DNA from: Anaerolineales bacterium
Lineage (GTDB): Bacteria > Chloroflexota > Anaerolineae > Anaerolineales > UBA6663
Direction: 5' to 3'
Length of the DNA: 39,480 bases
NCBI GenBank assembly: GCA_016789175.1
Contig: JAEURK010000182.1
Span: 1-39,480, forward strand
Shown one piece after another: positions 1-8,084 of this stretch. Every line of letters begins with the position of its first letter. Position 1 is the stretch's first letter. The translations under genes and the position numbers were made by a program. Under the pieces are notes generated by a model. It made no database searches. It worked only from the letters and a program-made list of their open reading frames with translations, and had not been told where the DNA came from.

Positions 1-1617
1 CAGCGACGCGGCGCTCAGGTGGGCGGTGGTCCAGACCGGGCCATATTCCGGATCGATCCAGTTCGCGCCACGGCCCGGGTGCGGGACCTCGGGCGTATCG
101 ACCGTCGCCTCAAGGTCGCCTTCCTGGGCATCAATGACCACGACTTTATTGGATTGGTTGGCCGCGACCAGGAAGAAGCGCTCGGTGGAATCCCACCCGC
201 CGTCATGCAGGTAGAGCGTCGACTGGATCATCTTGATCGTCGGGTTGGTCGGATCGGTGTAGTTGACCAGCCAGACCTGTCCGGTCTCCTTGACGTTGAC
301 GATCCATTCCGGCTTGTAGGTCGACGCGACGATCGCGGCCACGCGTGGGTCACCGACGTAGGCGTTGGTGTCGGCGGTGTAGCCGCGCACGCTGACGACC
401 TTGAACGGCTCGAGCGTCTGGCCGTCCAGGATCGCGAAGTGCGGAGGCCAGTAGCAGCCCACGATCGCGTACAGGTCGGAGAAGTCGCCGAGCTCGCCGT
501 TGTATTTGCTGACCTCGACCGAACGGGCGTCGTAACACGTTTGAACCTCGGCGACCTTCTGTGGGATCTCCATCCACAGGTCGACGAGCGCCAAGCGGCC
601 GTCGCGACCGATGACGTAGGCATAGCGTCCGGTAGCCGACATGCGCGTGATGTGGACTGCATAGCCGGTGTCCACCGTCGTCACGACCTCATGGGTGTCC
701 CCATCGATAATGGCAACCTGCCCGGCATCTCGCAGCGTCACGCTGAAGTAGTTCTGCCAATTGCGCTGGGTCTGGGGCTCCGTCGGGCGTTGGCTCGGAG
801 GCACCAGCAGCTTCCAGGAGGCCTTCATCTCCTCGAGCGACATCTCCGGCGGCGCCGGCGGCTCGTTCTGAAGGTATTTGGCCATGAGCGTGATCTGGTC
901 GGCCGTCAAGATCCCCTGGTTGCCCCAATCGGGCATGCCGCGTGGCGTGCCGTTGGTGATGATCGCAGCCAGGGCCAGCGTGCCCTTGGCCGTCGTCAGA
1001 TCCGGGGTCAGCGCCGGCCCGGTCGCACCCTTGCGCAAGGTGCCGTGGCAACCCGCGCAGCGTTGAAAGAATGTTTGCTTGGCCCAGGCATAGTCGTCGT
1101 CGTTGAGTGCGATCTCGCTGACCTGTGCCTCGGCGGATCCACCCGCGCTCCCCATCGACGCCTCGCTCGCGGGCAGCCCGGTCAGATAGCCGACGATTGT
1201 GGCAATCTCCGCTTCAGAAAGCGTCTGCGCCAGGGTGGCCGGCATCAGCCCCTTCTGACAGGCCGCGGTCGGGCAATCCGGCACCAGGAAGGCTTCTGGG
1301 GCCAGGATCGACTCCCGGATGTACGCCGCGGCTGTGGTGGCAGAACCCGTATAGCCTGGATCCGCGAGGCGCGTCTGGGCAACCTCGACGATCGTCGAGA
1401 GATCCGGCCCGAGCGCCCCGGACGTTGGGGCGCCCGGGATGACGTGACAGGCGAAGCAGCCTCCTTTTTGGAACGCCGCGGCGGGACTGCCGCTCGCGGC
1501 GACCGGCTCGGCGGTTGCCGGTGGCACGGTGGGCGCCGGCGCTGTTGGTGCGACCTGTTGCATACAGGCCGCCACAAGCACCCCAAGCGCGAGCGGTAAG
1601 AGATGTCGAAGCTTCAT
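1..1617 (-). CDS. nirS: Cytochrome cd1 nitrite reductase NirS with extra N-terminal cytochrome c domain (3' end missing)
   Basis: Reduces nitrite to nitric oxide in denitrification, outside the cytoplasmic membrane. 539 codons are visible; the C-terminal part lies beyond the left edge. The start is ATG at 1617 behind a GAGGGG ribosome site. Residues 1-18 form a lipoprotein signal (VAAC, Cys18), so the enzyme is probably lipid-anchored. A first cytochrome c domain has CFACH at 54-58 and a candidate Met125 ligand. The normal NirS c domain has CAGCH at 187-191. The d1 propeller follows: VTLRDAGQVAIIDGD, DTGYAVHITR with His322, and distal-pocket His471 and His513. The spacing from the c-heme His191 to His322 is 131 residues, matching His69-His200 of the Paracoccus pantotrophus enzyme, so this module is canonical and the first ~130 residues are an addition, perhaps replacing a NirC/c551-type electron donor. 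NirS identity is certain; the role of the extra heme is inference. Confidence 0.95.
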   Translation of the reverse strand, partial: MKLRHLLPLALGVLVAACMQQVAPTAPAPTVPPATAEPVAASGSPAAAFQKGGCFACHVIPGAPTSGALGPDLSTIVEVAQTRLADPGYTGSATTAAAYIRESILAPEAFLVPDCPTAACQKGLMPATLAQTLSEAEIATIVGYLTGLPASEASMGSAGGSAEAQVSEIALNDDDYAWAKQTFFQRCAGCHGTLRKGATGPALTPDLTTAKGTLALAAIITNGTPRGMPDWGNQGILTADQITLMAKYLQNEPPAPPEMSLEEMKASWKLLVPPSQRPTEPQTQRNWQNYFSVTLRDAGQVAIIDGDTHEVVTTVDTGYAVHITRMSATGRYAYVIGRDGRLALVDLWMEIPQKVAEVQTCYDARSVEVSKYNGELGDFSDLYAIVGCYWPPHFAILDGQTLEPFKVVSVRGYTADTNAYVGDPRVAAIVASTYKPEWIVNVKETGQVWLVNYTDPTNPTIKMIQSTLYLHDGGWDSTERFFLVAANQSNKVVVIDAQEGDLEATVDTPEVPHPGRGANWIDPEYGPVWTTAHLSAASL

Positions 1618-1657
1618 GGTATCCCCTCGAGTACGCAATGAATTGGTTTGGCGCCCA

Positions 1658-1682
1658 CCTGACTTGACTTGCCCCAGTCAGG
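1658..1682 (-). other. Short inverted repeat between fhuF-like gene and nirS
   Basis: A 7-bp perfect inverted repeat (CCTGACT/AGTCAGG) with an 11-base loop lies in the 80-bp gap between the FhuF-like gene and nirS. It has no U-tract, so it is more likely a weak RNA hairpin or processing site than a full terminator. Confidence 0.3.
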
Positions 1683-1697
1683 GGAGCGCGTCTCTCT

Positions 1698-2522
1698 TTA
1701 GGGTGGATCGGCGATCAACGTCTGCAGCCAGGTCTTCAAGCGATCCGTCCGCGTCGGCTCCGGATCGTGCGGACAGCCCAAACACGTGGCGTCTGCATCC
1801 AGGCGATCGGCCAGGCAACAGACCGCGCGCTTGACCGCCACCGCGCTGCGGCCACCGGCTGTGACCCGAACCAGCTCGACCGGGCGCAGCCCGTGCGCAC
1901 CGCCCGCCATCACATCGGTTAGGATGTCCTGCGTCAACGGGTGGTTGAGGTGCTGGCCGACCTGGGCGATGGCCTGTGCCACCTGATCACTGGCCGCACC
2001 CCTCAGGATCTCGGGTGTCAACGCTCCGGATCGGGCAAACGGCGGGATGAGCCGGTCGAGACTGCGCGCGATCTCCCGCCCGACTCGCTGGCACCGTTCC
2101 AGCAGTGAGCCCGTGTACGCTTCAGTCGCCGGCCAGATGTCTTCAATGACGCCCGCTCGAACACCAACCCACGTCCGGTCCGGGTCCGGCGCCAATGCAA
2201 GATCGCTGACCACCAAGGAGGTCGTCGGCGCGATCGTCAAGGCGCGCACAAAGGCGTTGAAGCACTGAAGCACGAGCGCCTGCCGGTCAGGGACCGCAAA
2301 GTGGCGTGCACGAACAGCCAGAGCGTGTTCGATCCAGTGCTCCTCGGCGCACGCGAGCAAGCGAACGGCGTGAACGGGCGCAGGCCCGGCTTGAATCGTC
2401 TCGGGGCCCTGTGCCAGGACGGCATCGCGCATGAGGGCGGCGCAGACGCCAATCACGACATCCGATAGCCCTCTGGTGGGAAGCCGGCCCGGCAATGCGA
2501 AACAGTCTTGTGGAGCAAGCAT
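1698..2522 (-). CDS. FhuF-like [2Fe-2S] protein
   Basis: 274 residues. The C-terminus carries the ferric-siderophore-reductase FhuF signature: C235-C236-x10-C247-x2-C250 followed by Pro, which in FhuF binds an unusual [2Fe-2S] cluster. The N-terminal ~230 residues are soluble, with no signal peptide or membrane span, as expected of a cytoplasmic reductase. The start is ATG at 2522 with AGGTGAGGG upstream. It lies 80 bp before nirS on the same strand and is probably co-transcribed with it. Established for the family: reduction of ferric siderophores. Inference: here it may instead provide electrons or iron for heme c/d1 enzyme maturation, since no siderophore gene is visible. The cluster motif is seen directly; the substrate is unknown. 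Confidence 0.75.
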   Translation of the reverse strand: MLAPQDCFALPGRLPTRGLSDVVIGVCAALMRDAVLAQGPETIQAGPAPVHAVRLLACAEEHWIEHALAVRARHFAVPDRQALVLQCFNAFVRALTIAPTTSLVVSDLALAPDPDRTWVGVRAGVIEDIWPATEAYTGSLLERCQRVGREIARSLDRLIPPFARSGALTPEILRGAASDQVAQAIAQVGQHLNHPLTQDILTDVMAGGAHGLRPVELVRVTAGGRSAVAVKRAVCCLADRLDADATCLGCPHDPEPTRTDRLKTWLQTLIADPP

Positions 2523-2647
2523 TCTGCCCTCACCTTCTGTGTCGTCGGATCAATGCGCCGGATTCGTGCGCCGACTCAAACCCGCACCGCCCTCTTGTAG
2601 GCAGTGAAGCGCCATCTGCGGAGCGCGGTATCAGCCATTGACCTCAT

Positions 2648-3046
2648 TCAGATCATGACGATTGGGGCGACGGGCCAGGCGAAACGCGGTGGTGGATCCG
2701 TCCGCCGGGTATCGACCCGGCCGGCCGGGTCAGGCGCCAGGACAACGGCGAACGTGAGGGGCGTTCCGGCCTCCAAAGCCGGTCGGCTCACCGGCGCGGC
2801 CTGAAACACACCGTTGAGGAGGTGCATCAACTCATACGGACAGGGAACGGTATCATCGGAGGTTGGCGCCGATGGCAGGTCCGCAGCGTGGTGTGCATGG
2901 TGCCCGTGGGCCGCTTGAGCCAGAACAAGGGATGCCTCGGGGCGAAAGGGACAGGGCGCGAAGAGGGCCGCGAGTGCGTGGATCACCAGAAACAACGCAA
3001 AACCAGGTCGAGTCAACCGGAAAGCCATGTCAACGATAGGGCCCAT
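2648..3046 (-). CDS. Small exported His-rich protein
   Basis: About 132 residues; function not recognised. The N-terminus has a hydrophobic signal/anchor segment (FALFLVIHALAALFAPCPF), followed by a His-rich stretch (HGHHAHHAADL) and a CPYE motif, with a Pro-rich tail. The layout resembles DUF2946-type small exported proteins, which are linked with metal handling, but that is only a resemblance. The reading frame stays open further upstream, but ATG 3046 (or 3028) is preferred because a candidate FNR-type promoter sits just before it. It lies 125 bp upstream of the fhuF-like gene on the same strand and may head the nirS transcript. Metal binding by the His cluster is inference. Confidence 0.6.
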   Translation of the reverse strand: MGPIVDMAFRLTRPGFALFLVIHALAALFAPCPFRPEASLVLAQAAHGHHAHHAADLPSAPTSDDTVPCPYELMHLLNGVFQAAPVSRPALEAGTPLTFAVVLAPDPAGRVDTRRTDPPPRFAWPVAPIVMI

Positions 3047-3055
3047 TCCGGACTG

Positions 3056-3097
3056 ATCGTAGGGGGACCCTGGATTCCGGGGTATGACGGACGTCAT
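3056..3097 (-). promoter_or_regulatory. FNR/DNR-type box with class II promoter spacing
   Basis: A perfect 14-bp palindrome ATGAC-GGAC-GTCAT at 3084-3097 has the 5-4-5 geometry of CRP/FNR-family sites (consensus TTGAT-N4-ATCAA) with A in place of the first T. On the minus strand TACGAT at 3061-3056 could be a -10 box. It would put the start of transcription near 3049, with the palindrome centred at -41.5, the class II activator position. The gene start follows within a few bases. Function is inferred from geometry. Confidence 0.5.
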
Positions 3098-3282
3098 GAC
3101 CCCGGGGCGGCTCATTAGGCCGTCGCGCTGGCTGCTCGGGCAGGGTGTTGTGTTCCGGCCCCCGGCGCTCGCACTGTTGATGCAGAGCGCCATCCACCTT
3201 GAAGCCCAGGTGCGGGATGCGTCAAGCGCTAGCGCCGCCGTGGTCCGTGCAGGTGCGGCGCCGCGGCCGCCGAAAGCGCCGC

Positions 3283-6159
3283 TCAGCGCATCAGCAGCGA
3301 CAGGAATACCCTTTGGGCAAAAACGCCGTCGTTGAGCGCTTCGAGCACCAGTTGTCCATTCTGGTTTGAGAGGTCGTACTCAAAGCCTGGCATCAGACCG
3401 CTGATCTGGACGTTGTCGAACGCACCGACGACGCCTCCGGTCGCGCTGAGGAACGCGAAGTGATCGCCCCGCTGAGGCGCGAATCCATGGCCGAAGTTGA
3501 GCACCAGGGTACCGTCGAGGCTGGCCGTGCCGGTGATGCCCAGGCTCCCGTACAGGCCAGCGCCACGCCCAAGCACCGGGATCTCCAACCGGCCGCCGGG
3601 CCCCATGCTCAGCGTGCCGCTGATCGCCAGCGTGGGCGTCAGCGCCGCGGCCTGCACCCGCGTGGCGCTTTGGGGTGATGCTGCAGGAGCGGCTGGAACC
3701 TGTAGATTGATGCCGGGAACCAACGTCCCATCGTTCTGCAACCCGAGGAAGTTCACCGCCAGCGTCCCTGTGCCGGTGATCACGCCGTTGGGGGTGATGT
3801 ACGTCCCGTTGGTCGCCACCAGCGCGTTGGCCTTCATCTCCACCAGCCCTGTGCCGCCGCCCACGGCCCCAACCGTCAGCACGTCCAGGGCACGCACCAT
3901 GCCGCCATCCACGGTGATCGAGCCGTCACCGCTCAACCCGGCCTGGCCGAGTTGGATGTTCCGGCAACGGAACAGGCCGCCATCGTCCAGCGAGACGCCG
4001 CCGTCGTAGGTGTGGCCGATGACGCACAAACCCGCCGCCGGGTCCACCACATCGAGCTGGGTCGGGAGTGCCGTATTGGCCGCGCCCCACAGGATCGCGG
4101 CGCCTTCGCCATCCTTGCCGATGATCAGGTCGCCTTCGATGCCGCCGCGCGCCGCATTCCACAGGGCCAGCAGGTTAGCGCTGCCCGGCCCACCGACGAA
4201 GACCGTGCCCAACACATCCATTTGGGAGGGGCCGCCGGTGGCGTGGCGGCCGTCTATGCGGAGCTCGCCATTCTTGATGTGCACGTCTTGGCTGACGTAC
4301 AGGCTGCCGCCCTCCAGCACCGCGACCGAGCCGAATTCCTTTTGACCAACGAACAAGCTGCCCAGGAGCGCCCACAATGCTGGCTGACCGTTGACGGCGC
4401 TGATGCCGTTGACGGTCACTTCCGAATCTCCACTGAGGACGCCCCAGCTCACATAGGCGTCGTTTGAGTTGACGCGCCCGCCGTACTGGATAGTCAACGT
4501 GCTGCTGATGCCGTAGCCCACGGCGATGTTGCCGGTCTCCCACAACGACCCGGCGCCACCCACATCGGCTGTGCCGGTGCCCGTGGCCAGCAGGCCGCCG
4601 ATACGCGCTTCCGCGCTGGTCAAATGCCCCCCGGCCGTCACAAACAATTCGCCCGCGCCTTCGTCGCCAATGTTCAGGCGGCCCGTACCGGTCAGCCTGG
4701 TCCCGTTGCCCAACACCTGCAACCGGGCCAGGGGCGGATTGGAGGGATTGGCCGGCAGCGCGCCGCCGATGGTGGCGTGGATCATGTTGCCTGCACCCGA
4801 AGTGATCCGTACCGTACCTCCTTCGTTGACGGTTAGTGCTGGTTCATCCACCGAATCGTCCAGCAGATTCAGCGACAGATTCTGGAAATCCACGGTATTT
4901 GTGCCCGAGATGATCGCTCGCCCCACCGGGAAGTTGGCCTGGGATGAGATGGAGGTGATGGCGGGACCGGCATCCACCGTATATTGCCCGCCCAGGGCGA
5001 AGATGACGGTATCGCCGTCGCCGGGGTCGCCCTGCGGATCCCAGTTCGTGGTCACGTGCCACGAGCCGCCGCTCGGATTGGTCCAGTTATAGGCACTCGG
5101 CTTAAGCAAGAAGGCGCGCGTCTGCCCATTGAGGGCACCAAAACCCACGATCCTGCCTTTGTTGTTGATGGCGCGCGCTTCCTGCAACACCCAGCCGGTA
5201 TTGGCGGGGATCAGGCTGTTGAGGTCCTGCATCTGGCCGTTCGCCCAGAGGAAGGCGTGCGAGGTTTGCCCGGTTTGCAGCGCGCCGACCACCTGACCTT
5301 TGTCGTTGATGTCATAGGCGATGCTTTGGTCCCAGGTCAGCGCACCCAGGTCCTGCATTGAACCGTTCTGCCACAAGAAGGCGTGCGGCGTGCCATTGGC
5401 CAATCGGGCAGTGCCGACCACCTGACCATTTTTGTTGATCGCCTCCGCCGAGCTGTAGTCGCCGCCCAGCGTGCCCAGGTCCTGCATTGAGCCGTTCTGC
5501 CACAAGAAGGCGTGAAAATTCGCGGAGTCGTCGTACGAACCGCCGACCACCTGCCCGGCGTCGTTGATGCCGTATGCCGCGCTGATGGCGGGCCACAGCG
5601 GGTCCAGGTCGCCCAGGTCCACGATCCCGCCGCTGCCCCACAGAACGGCGTGAGAAAGATAGGTGTCGGGCGCGCAACAGGCGTACCCGACCACCTGCCC
5701 GGCGTTGTTGATCTCGAAGGCATAGCTGGTCGTGCCACCCAGCGTGCCCAGGTCTTGCATGGCGTTGGTTTGCCACCGGAAGGCGTGGTTGTTTCCGCCG
5801 CCAAGGGGCGAGCCTCCGACCGCCTGACCGGCGTCGTTGATGGCGTAGGCCCAGCTCCCCTGCCCACCCAGGTCGCCCAGGCTGGTCAGCGTGCCGTCAT
5901 CCCATAGGAAGGCATACAGGACCGAACTGCTTTGTGACGCGCCGACGACCTGCCCGTTCACGTTGATCCCCATCGCCTTGGTGGTGGGCCCACCCAACGT
6001 GCCGAGGTCGGTGAGGGTGTAGCGGGATTGGGCGGACGGGGCGGCCTGGAGCGGTTCCGCTCCAGGCACGGCGGCCAGGGCCGCAGGCCCTCTGATGATC
6101 CATCCCAACGCGAGCAGCAGGACCGCAATCGAGAACCGAGAGCGCATCTGTCTTTTCAC
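3283..6159 (-). CDS. Secreted HAF-repeat / beta-solenoid protein
   Basis: 958 residues. An N-terminal signal peptide (FSIAVLLLALGW... ending near AALAA) directs export. Residues ~45-360 hold seven HAF repeats of the type DLGTLGG...INxxGQVVG...HAFLW, predicted to form a beta-propeller-like surface. Next comes a passenger-like segment with NWT...W...G.P.DGDTVIF and many Gly/Val-rich strands (ITSGAGN, GTGTADVGGAGS, LEGGSLYVSQ) typical of autotransporter-like beta-solenoids. The C-terminus is AQRVFLSLLMR. The start is GTG 6159 because GGAGGTGATT, almost a perfect anti-SD match, lies six bases upstream. Probably a surface or matrix protein; no catalytic motif was seen. It follows another secreted repeat protein on the same strand. 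Confidence 0.85.
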   Translation of the reverse strand: MKRQMRSRFSIAVLLLALGWIIRGPAALAAVPGAEPLQAAPSAQSRYTLTDLGTLGGPTTKAMGINVNGQVVGASQSSSVLYAFLWDDGTLTSLGDLGGQGSWAYAINDAGQAVGGSPLGGGNNHAFRWQTNAMQDLGTLGGTTSYAFEINNAGQVVGYACCAPDTYLSHAVLWGSGGIVDLGDLDPLWPAISAAYGINDAGQVVGGSYDDSANFHAFLWQNGSMQDLGTLGGDYSSAEAINKNGQVVGTARLANGTPHAFLWQNGSMQDLGALTWDQSIAYDINDKGQVVGALQTGQTSHAFLWANGQMQDLNSLIPANTGWVLQEARAINNKGRIVGFGALNGQTRAFLLKPSAYNWTNPSGGSWHVTTNWDPQGDPGDGDTVIFALGGQYTVDAGPAITSISSQANFPVGRAIISGTNTVDFQNLSLNLLDDSVDEPALTVNEGGTVRITSGAGNMIHATIGGALPANPSNPPLARLQVLGNGTRLTGTGRLNIGDEGAGELFVTAGGHLTSAEARIGGLLATGTGTADVGGAGSLWETGNIAVGYGISSTLTIQYGGRVNSNDAYVSWGVLSGDSEVTVNGISAVNGQPALWALLGSLFVGQKEFGSVAVLEGGSLYVSQDVHIKNGELRIDGRHATGGPSQMDVLGTVFVGGPGSANLLALWNAARGGIEGDLIIGKDGEGAAILWGAANTALPTQLDVVDPAAGLCVIGHTYDGGVSLDDGGLFRCRNIQLGQAGLSGDGSITVDGGMVRALDVLTVGAVGGGTGLVEMKANALVATNGTYITPNGVITGTGTLAVNFLGLQNDGTLVPGINLQVPAAPAASPQSATRVQAAALTPTLAISGTLSMGPGGRLEIPVLGRGAGLYGSLGITGTASLDGTLVLNFGHGFAPQRGDHFAFLSATGGVVGAFDNVQISGLMPGFEYDLSNQNGQLVLEALNDGVFAQRVFLSLLMR
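5345..5514 (-). repeat. Near-identical 41-bp repeats within HAF coding region
   Basis: A 41-bp segment at 5345-5385 recurs at 5474-5514 with one visible difference. The period is 129 bp (43 codons), i.e. one HAF repeat. It encodes the stretch from LGTLGG-type residues to the HAFLWQNG motif. The high DNA identity suggests recent duplication or gene conversion between repeats. Confidence 0.8.
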
Positions 6160-6268
6160 AATCACCTCCGCAGTCGATCCCAGGCCGAATCGGCCACGCG
6201 CAGTGCTGAACGATGGGCTTCACCCGCCGATCAGCGCTGCGCGGGTCTCGTCCCACGTGGAACGTGCT

Positions 6269-7861
6269 CTACTTCACGACGGTCGGTAGATAGACCCAGG
6301 AACCGGCAGGACGCTCGAACGCACCGATGTCACAGGCGGCTGAGCCGTTGCCGTCCCCGTCGTTCGGGCGTGCGACGCCGTTTTGCGATGTGTTGGAGAC
6401 CGGCGCGGCAGCGCAAACGGCATTGCTCCCCGCATCGATCGCGGGGCTGCCAACGGACAGCGGCAAGACCGACGGATTGCCGGTCAGCCCACCCAACAAC
6501 GGATCGGTGCCGCTCATCGAACTATTGGCCGTGCCCCAACCGCAGGTTGCGCCGTCCTCGAGGTTGTGCCCGCCGTTGTTGATGACGCCGACGCAATTTC
6601 CACCGGATGCGTGGCCGGCAACGATGGTGTTGCTCAGCGTCACTGTGCCGCCGCCCCCGACGGCATTGACCACACCGCCGCCGCTGCCCGCGGAATCGAT
6701 CCGCATCGCGTCGTTTTCCTCCGGGTCGGGAACCGTTCCGAAGATGGTGCTGTTGACGATCGCGTGTGCGCCGCCGCCGATGTAGAGATCGTCGCCACTA
6801 CTCGCGCTGTTTGCTGAAAATGTGCTGTTGGCGACGGTCATATCAAACTGGGCGAAGATGGCTCCGCCGGCGACGGCATTGTTGCCGGAGAAGGAGGTTT
6901 GCGTGACGATGATGGTGCCGCCGCTATCGAAGATCCCGCCACCGTCGTCACCCGTATTGTTCTCGAAAAAGACGCAGTCGCTGATCGTCAGCGTGCCCGA
7001 GCTAAGAATCCCACCGCCGTCGGTTCGCGCGTTATTGCTCGAAAGGGTGCTACCGGTGATCGTCAGGGTGCCGGAATTGAAGATGGCGCCCGCGTCGGCA
7101 CCCGCGTTGTTACCGGCAAAGGTACTGTTGGAGATCGTCAGCGTGCCCGAGCTAAGAATCCCACCGCCGTCGGTTCGCGCGTTGTTGCTCGAAAGGGTGC
7201 TACCGGTGATCGTCAGGGTGCCGGAGTTCAGGACGCCCCCCGCATCGGCGCCCGCGTTATTGTCGACGACGGTGCTATGGGTAATCGTCAGGATCCCCGA
7301 ATTTAGAATGCCTCCGCCAGCGGCCGCCGCATTGTTTTCAAACAAGGCACTACTCGTCATTGCCAGCACACCGCCATCATTGCGCACACCACCGCCGCTG
7401 CCGTTGCCGCGGGTCAGGGTGACGCCGGAAATGCTCACCGTGTAAGCGCCGGTGACGTGCAGGACGCGATCCACCCAGTTGGCGTCGATGATGGTTGTGG
7501 CCGCGCCGGCGCCGGTCAGCGCGACGTTGCTCGTCAGGTCCAGGTCGCCGGTCGCAGCCAGGTCTTCGTTGGTTCCGGTCAACGCCAGCGTATAGGTCCC
7601 GGCGGGGAGGTTGATGATGTCGTCACCGGACAGCGCATTAGCCTCCTGAATCGCGGCGCGCAGCGTGCAGACGCTGCCGGCGGTGGCGCACACGCCGTCG
7701 CCGGGCGCCGCATCCACCGCATCCGCCAGGCTGTTGACCGTGAACGTGGAGAGCGGCCCCACCCCATACGCTCCCGTGGCACCCGTCGGAACAAACCACT
7801 GAGCAAAGACGCTGCCGACCAGCAAGGCTAAGGACGTCCACCCCCCAATCAACCCGTTCAT
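6269..7861 (-). CDS. Secreted CSLREA / right-handed beta-helix protein
   Basis: 530 residues. The start is ATG 7861 with GGAGG five bases upstream, followed by a hydrophobic signal segment (LALLVGSVFAQ). A CSLREA-type domain is seen near residues 40-75 (FTVNSLADAVDAAPGDGVC, CTLRAAIQEAN). Residues ~120-400 are rungs of a right-handed beta-helix, each with N-S-GTLTI-S-ST-NNA-DGGG-I pattern. The C-terminal region has the choice-of-anchor-like AIDAGSN...DIGAFERP signature and ends WVYLPTVVK. Such proteins are common in Chloroflexota and are extracellular; enzymatic activity (polysaccharide lyase-like) is possible but no active site was recognised. It sits between the SARP-type regulator gene upstream and the HAF protein downstream, all on one strand. 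Confidence 0.85.
   Translation of the reverse strand: MNGLIGGWTSLALLVGSVFAQWFVPTGATGAYGVGPLSTFTVNSLADAVDAAPGDGVCATAGSVCTLRAAIQEANALSGDDIINLPAGTYTLALTGTNEDLAATGDLDLTSNVALTGAGAATTIIDANWVDRVLHVTGAYTVSISGVTLTRGNGSGGGVRNDGGVLAMTSSALFENNAAAAGGGILNSGILTITHSTVVDNNAGADAGGVLNSGTLTITGSTLSSNNARTDGGGILSSGTLTISNSTFAGNNAGADAGAIFNSGTLTITGSTLSSNNARTDGGGILSSGTLTISDCVFFENNTGDDGGGIFDSGGTIIVTQTSFSGNNAVAGGAIFAQFDMTVANSTFSANSASSGDDLYIGGGAHAIVNSTIFGTVPDPEENDAMRIDSAGSGGGVVNAVGGGGTVTLSNTIVAGHASGGNCVGVINNGGHNLEDGATCGWGTANSSMSGTDPLLGGLTGNPSVLPLSVGSPAIDAGSNAVCAAAPVSNTSQNGVARPNDGDGNGSAACDIGAFERPAGSWVYLPTVVK
6983..7229 (-). repeat. 150-bp period duplication in beta-helix coding region
   Basis: About 97 bp at 6983-7079 recurs at 7133-7229 with very few differences. 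The spacing is exactly 150 bp, equal to 50 codons or two 25-residue helix rungs. This is a recent in-frame tandem duplication that lengthens the beta-helix. Confidence 0.85.
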
Positions 7862-8084
7862 GGTTTCCTCCAGCGGTCGCTTGTTTGAACCTGGCGTCCA
7901 TCACGAGCGGTTTCACCCACTCGTGACGGAAGAATGTGCCCTGCTCGCGCATGGCCGTCGCCAGTCTAGAACGTGGCCATTGTGTGACTCTCGCGGGTTC
8001 GTGCGGCGTGGCACAAACAAAGCGACTTTTGTTGCAAAATCACAAGGGGGAGGAAACCGTCCGGAGACTGTTGTCGCAAAATCA
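7862..8084 (-). promoter_or_regulatory. Upstream region of beta-helix gene with 19-bp direct repeats
   Basis: This spacer between the SARP-type regulator and the beta-helix gene holds two 19-bp direct repeats, 8024-8042 and 8066-8084, identical at 17 of 19 positions (core GCAAAATCA). They are spaced 42 bp, or four helical turns. The second overlaps the regulator's stop codon. Each copy contains a TTGTnGCAAAA element. A 7-bp inverted repeat TCACGAG/CTCGTGA with a 12-base loop lies at 7901-7926, just before the gene. Tandem direct repeats on one DNA face are typical of SARP-family operators, so this is a candidate target of the adjacent regulator; binding is inference. Confidence 0.5.

Noticed and set aside
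19-1599. Plus-strand 526-residue open frame opposite nirS
   Set aside because: It is the antisense shadow of nirS; its product is low-complexity Arg/Gly-rich with no motifs, whereas the minus frame shows full NirS signatures.
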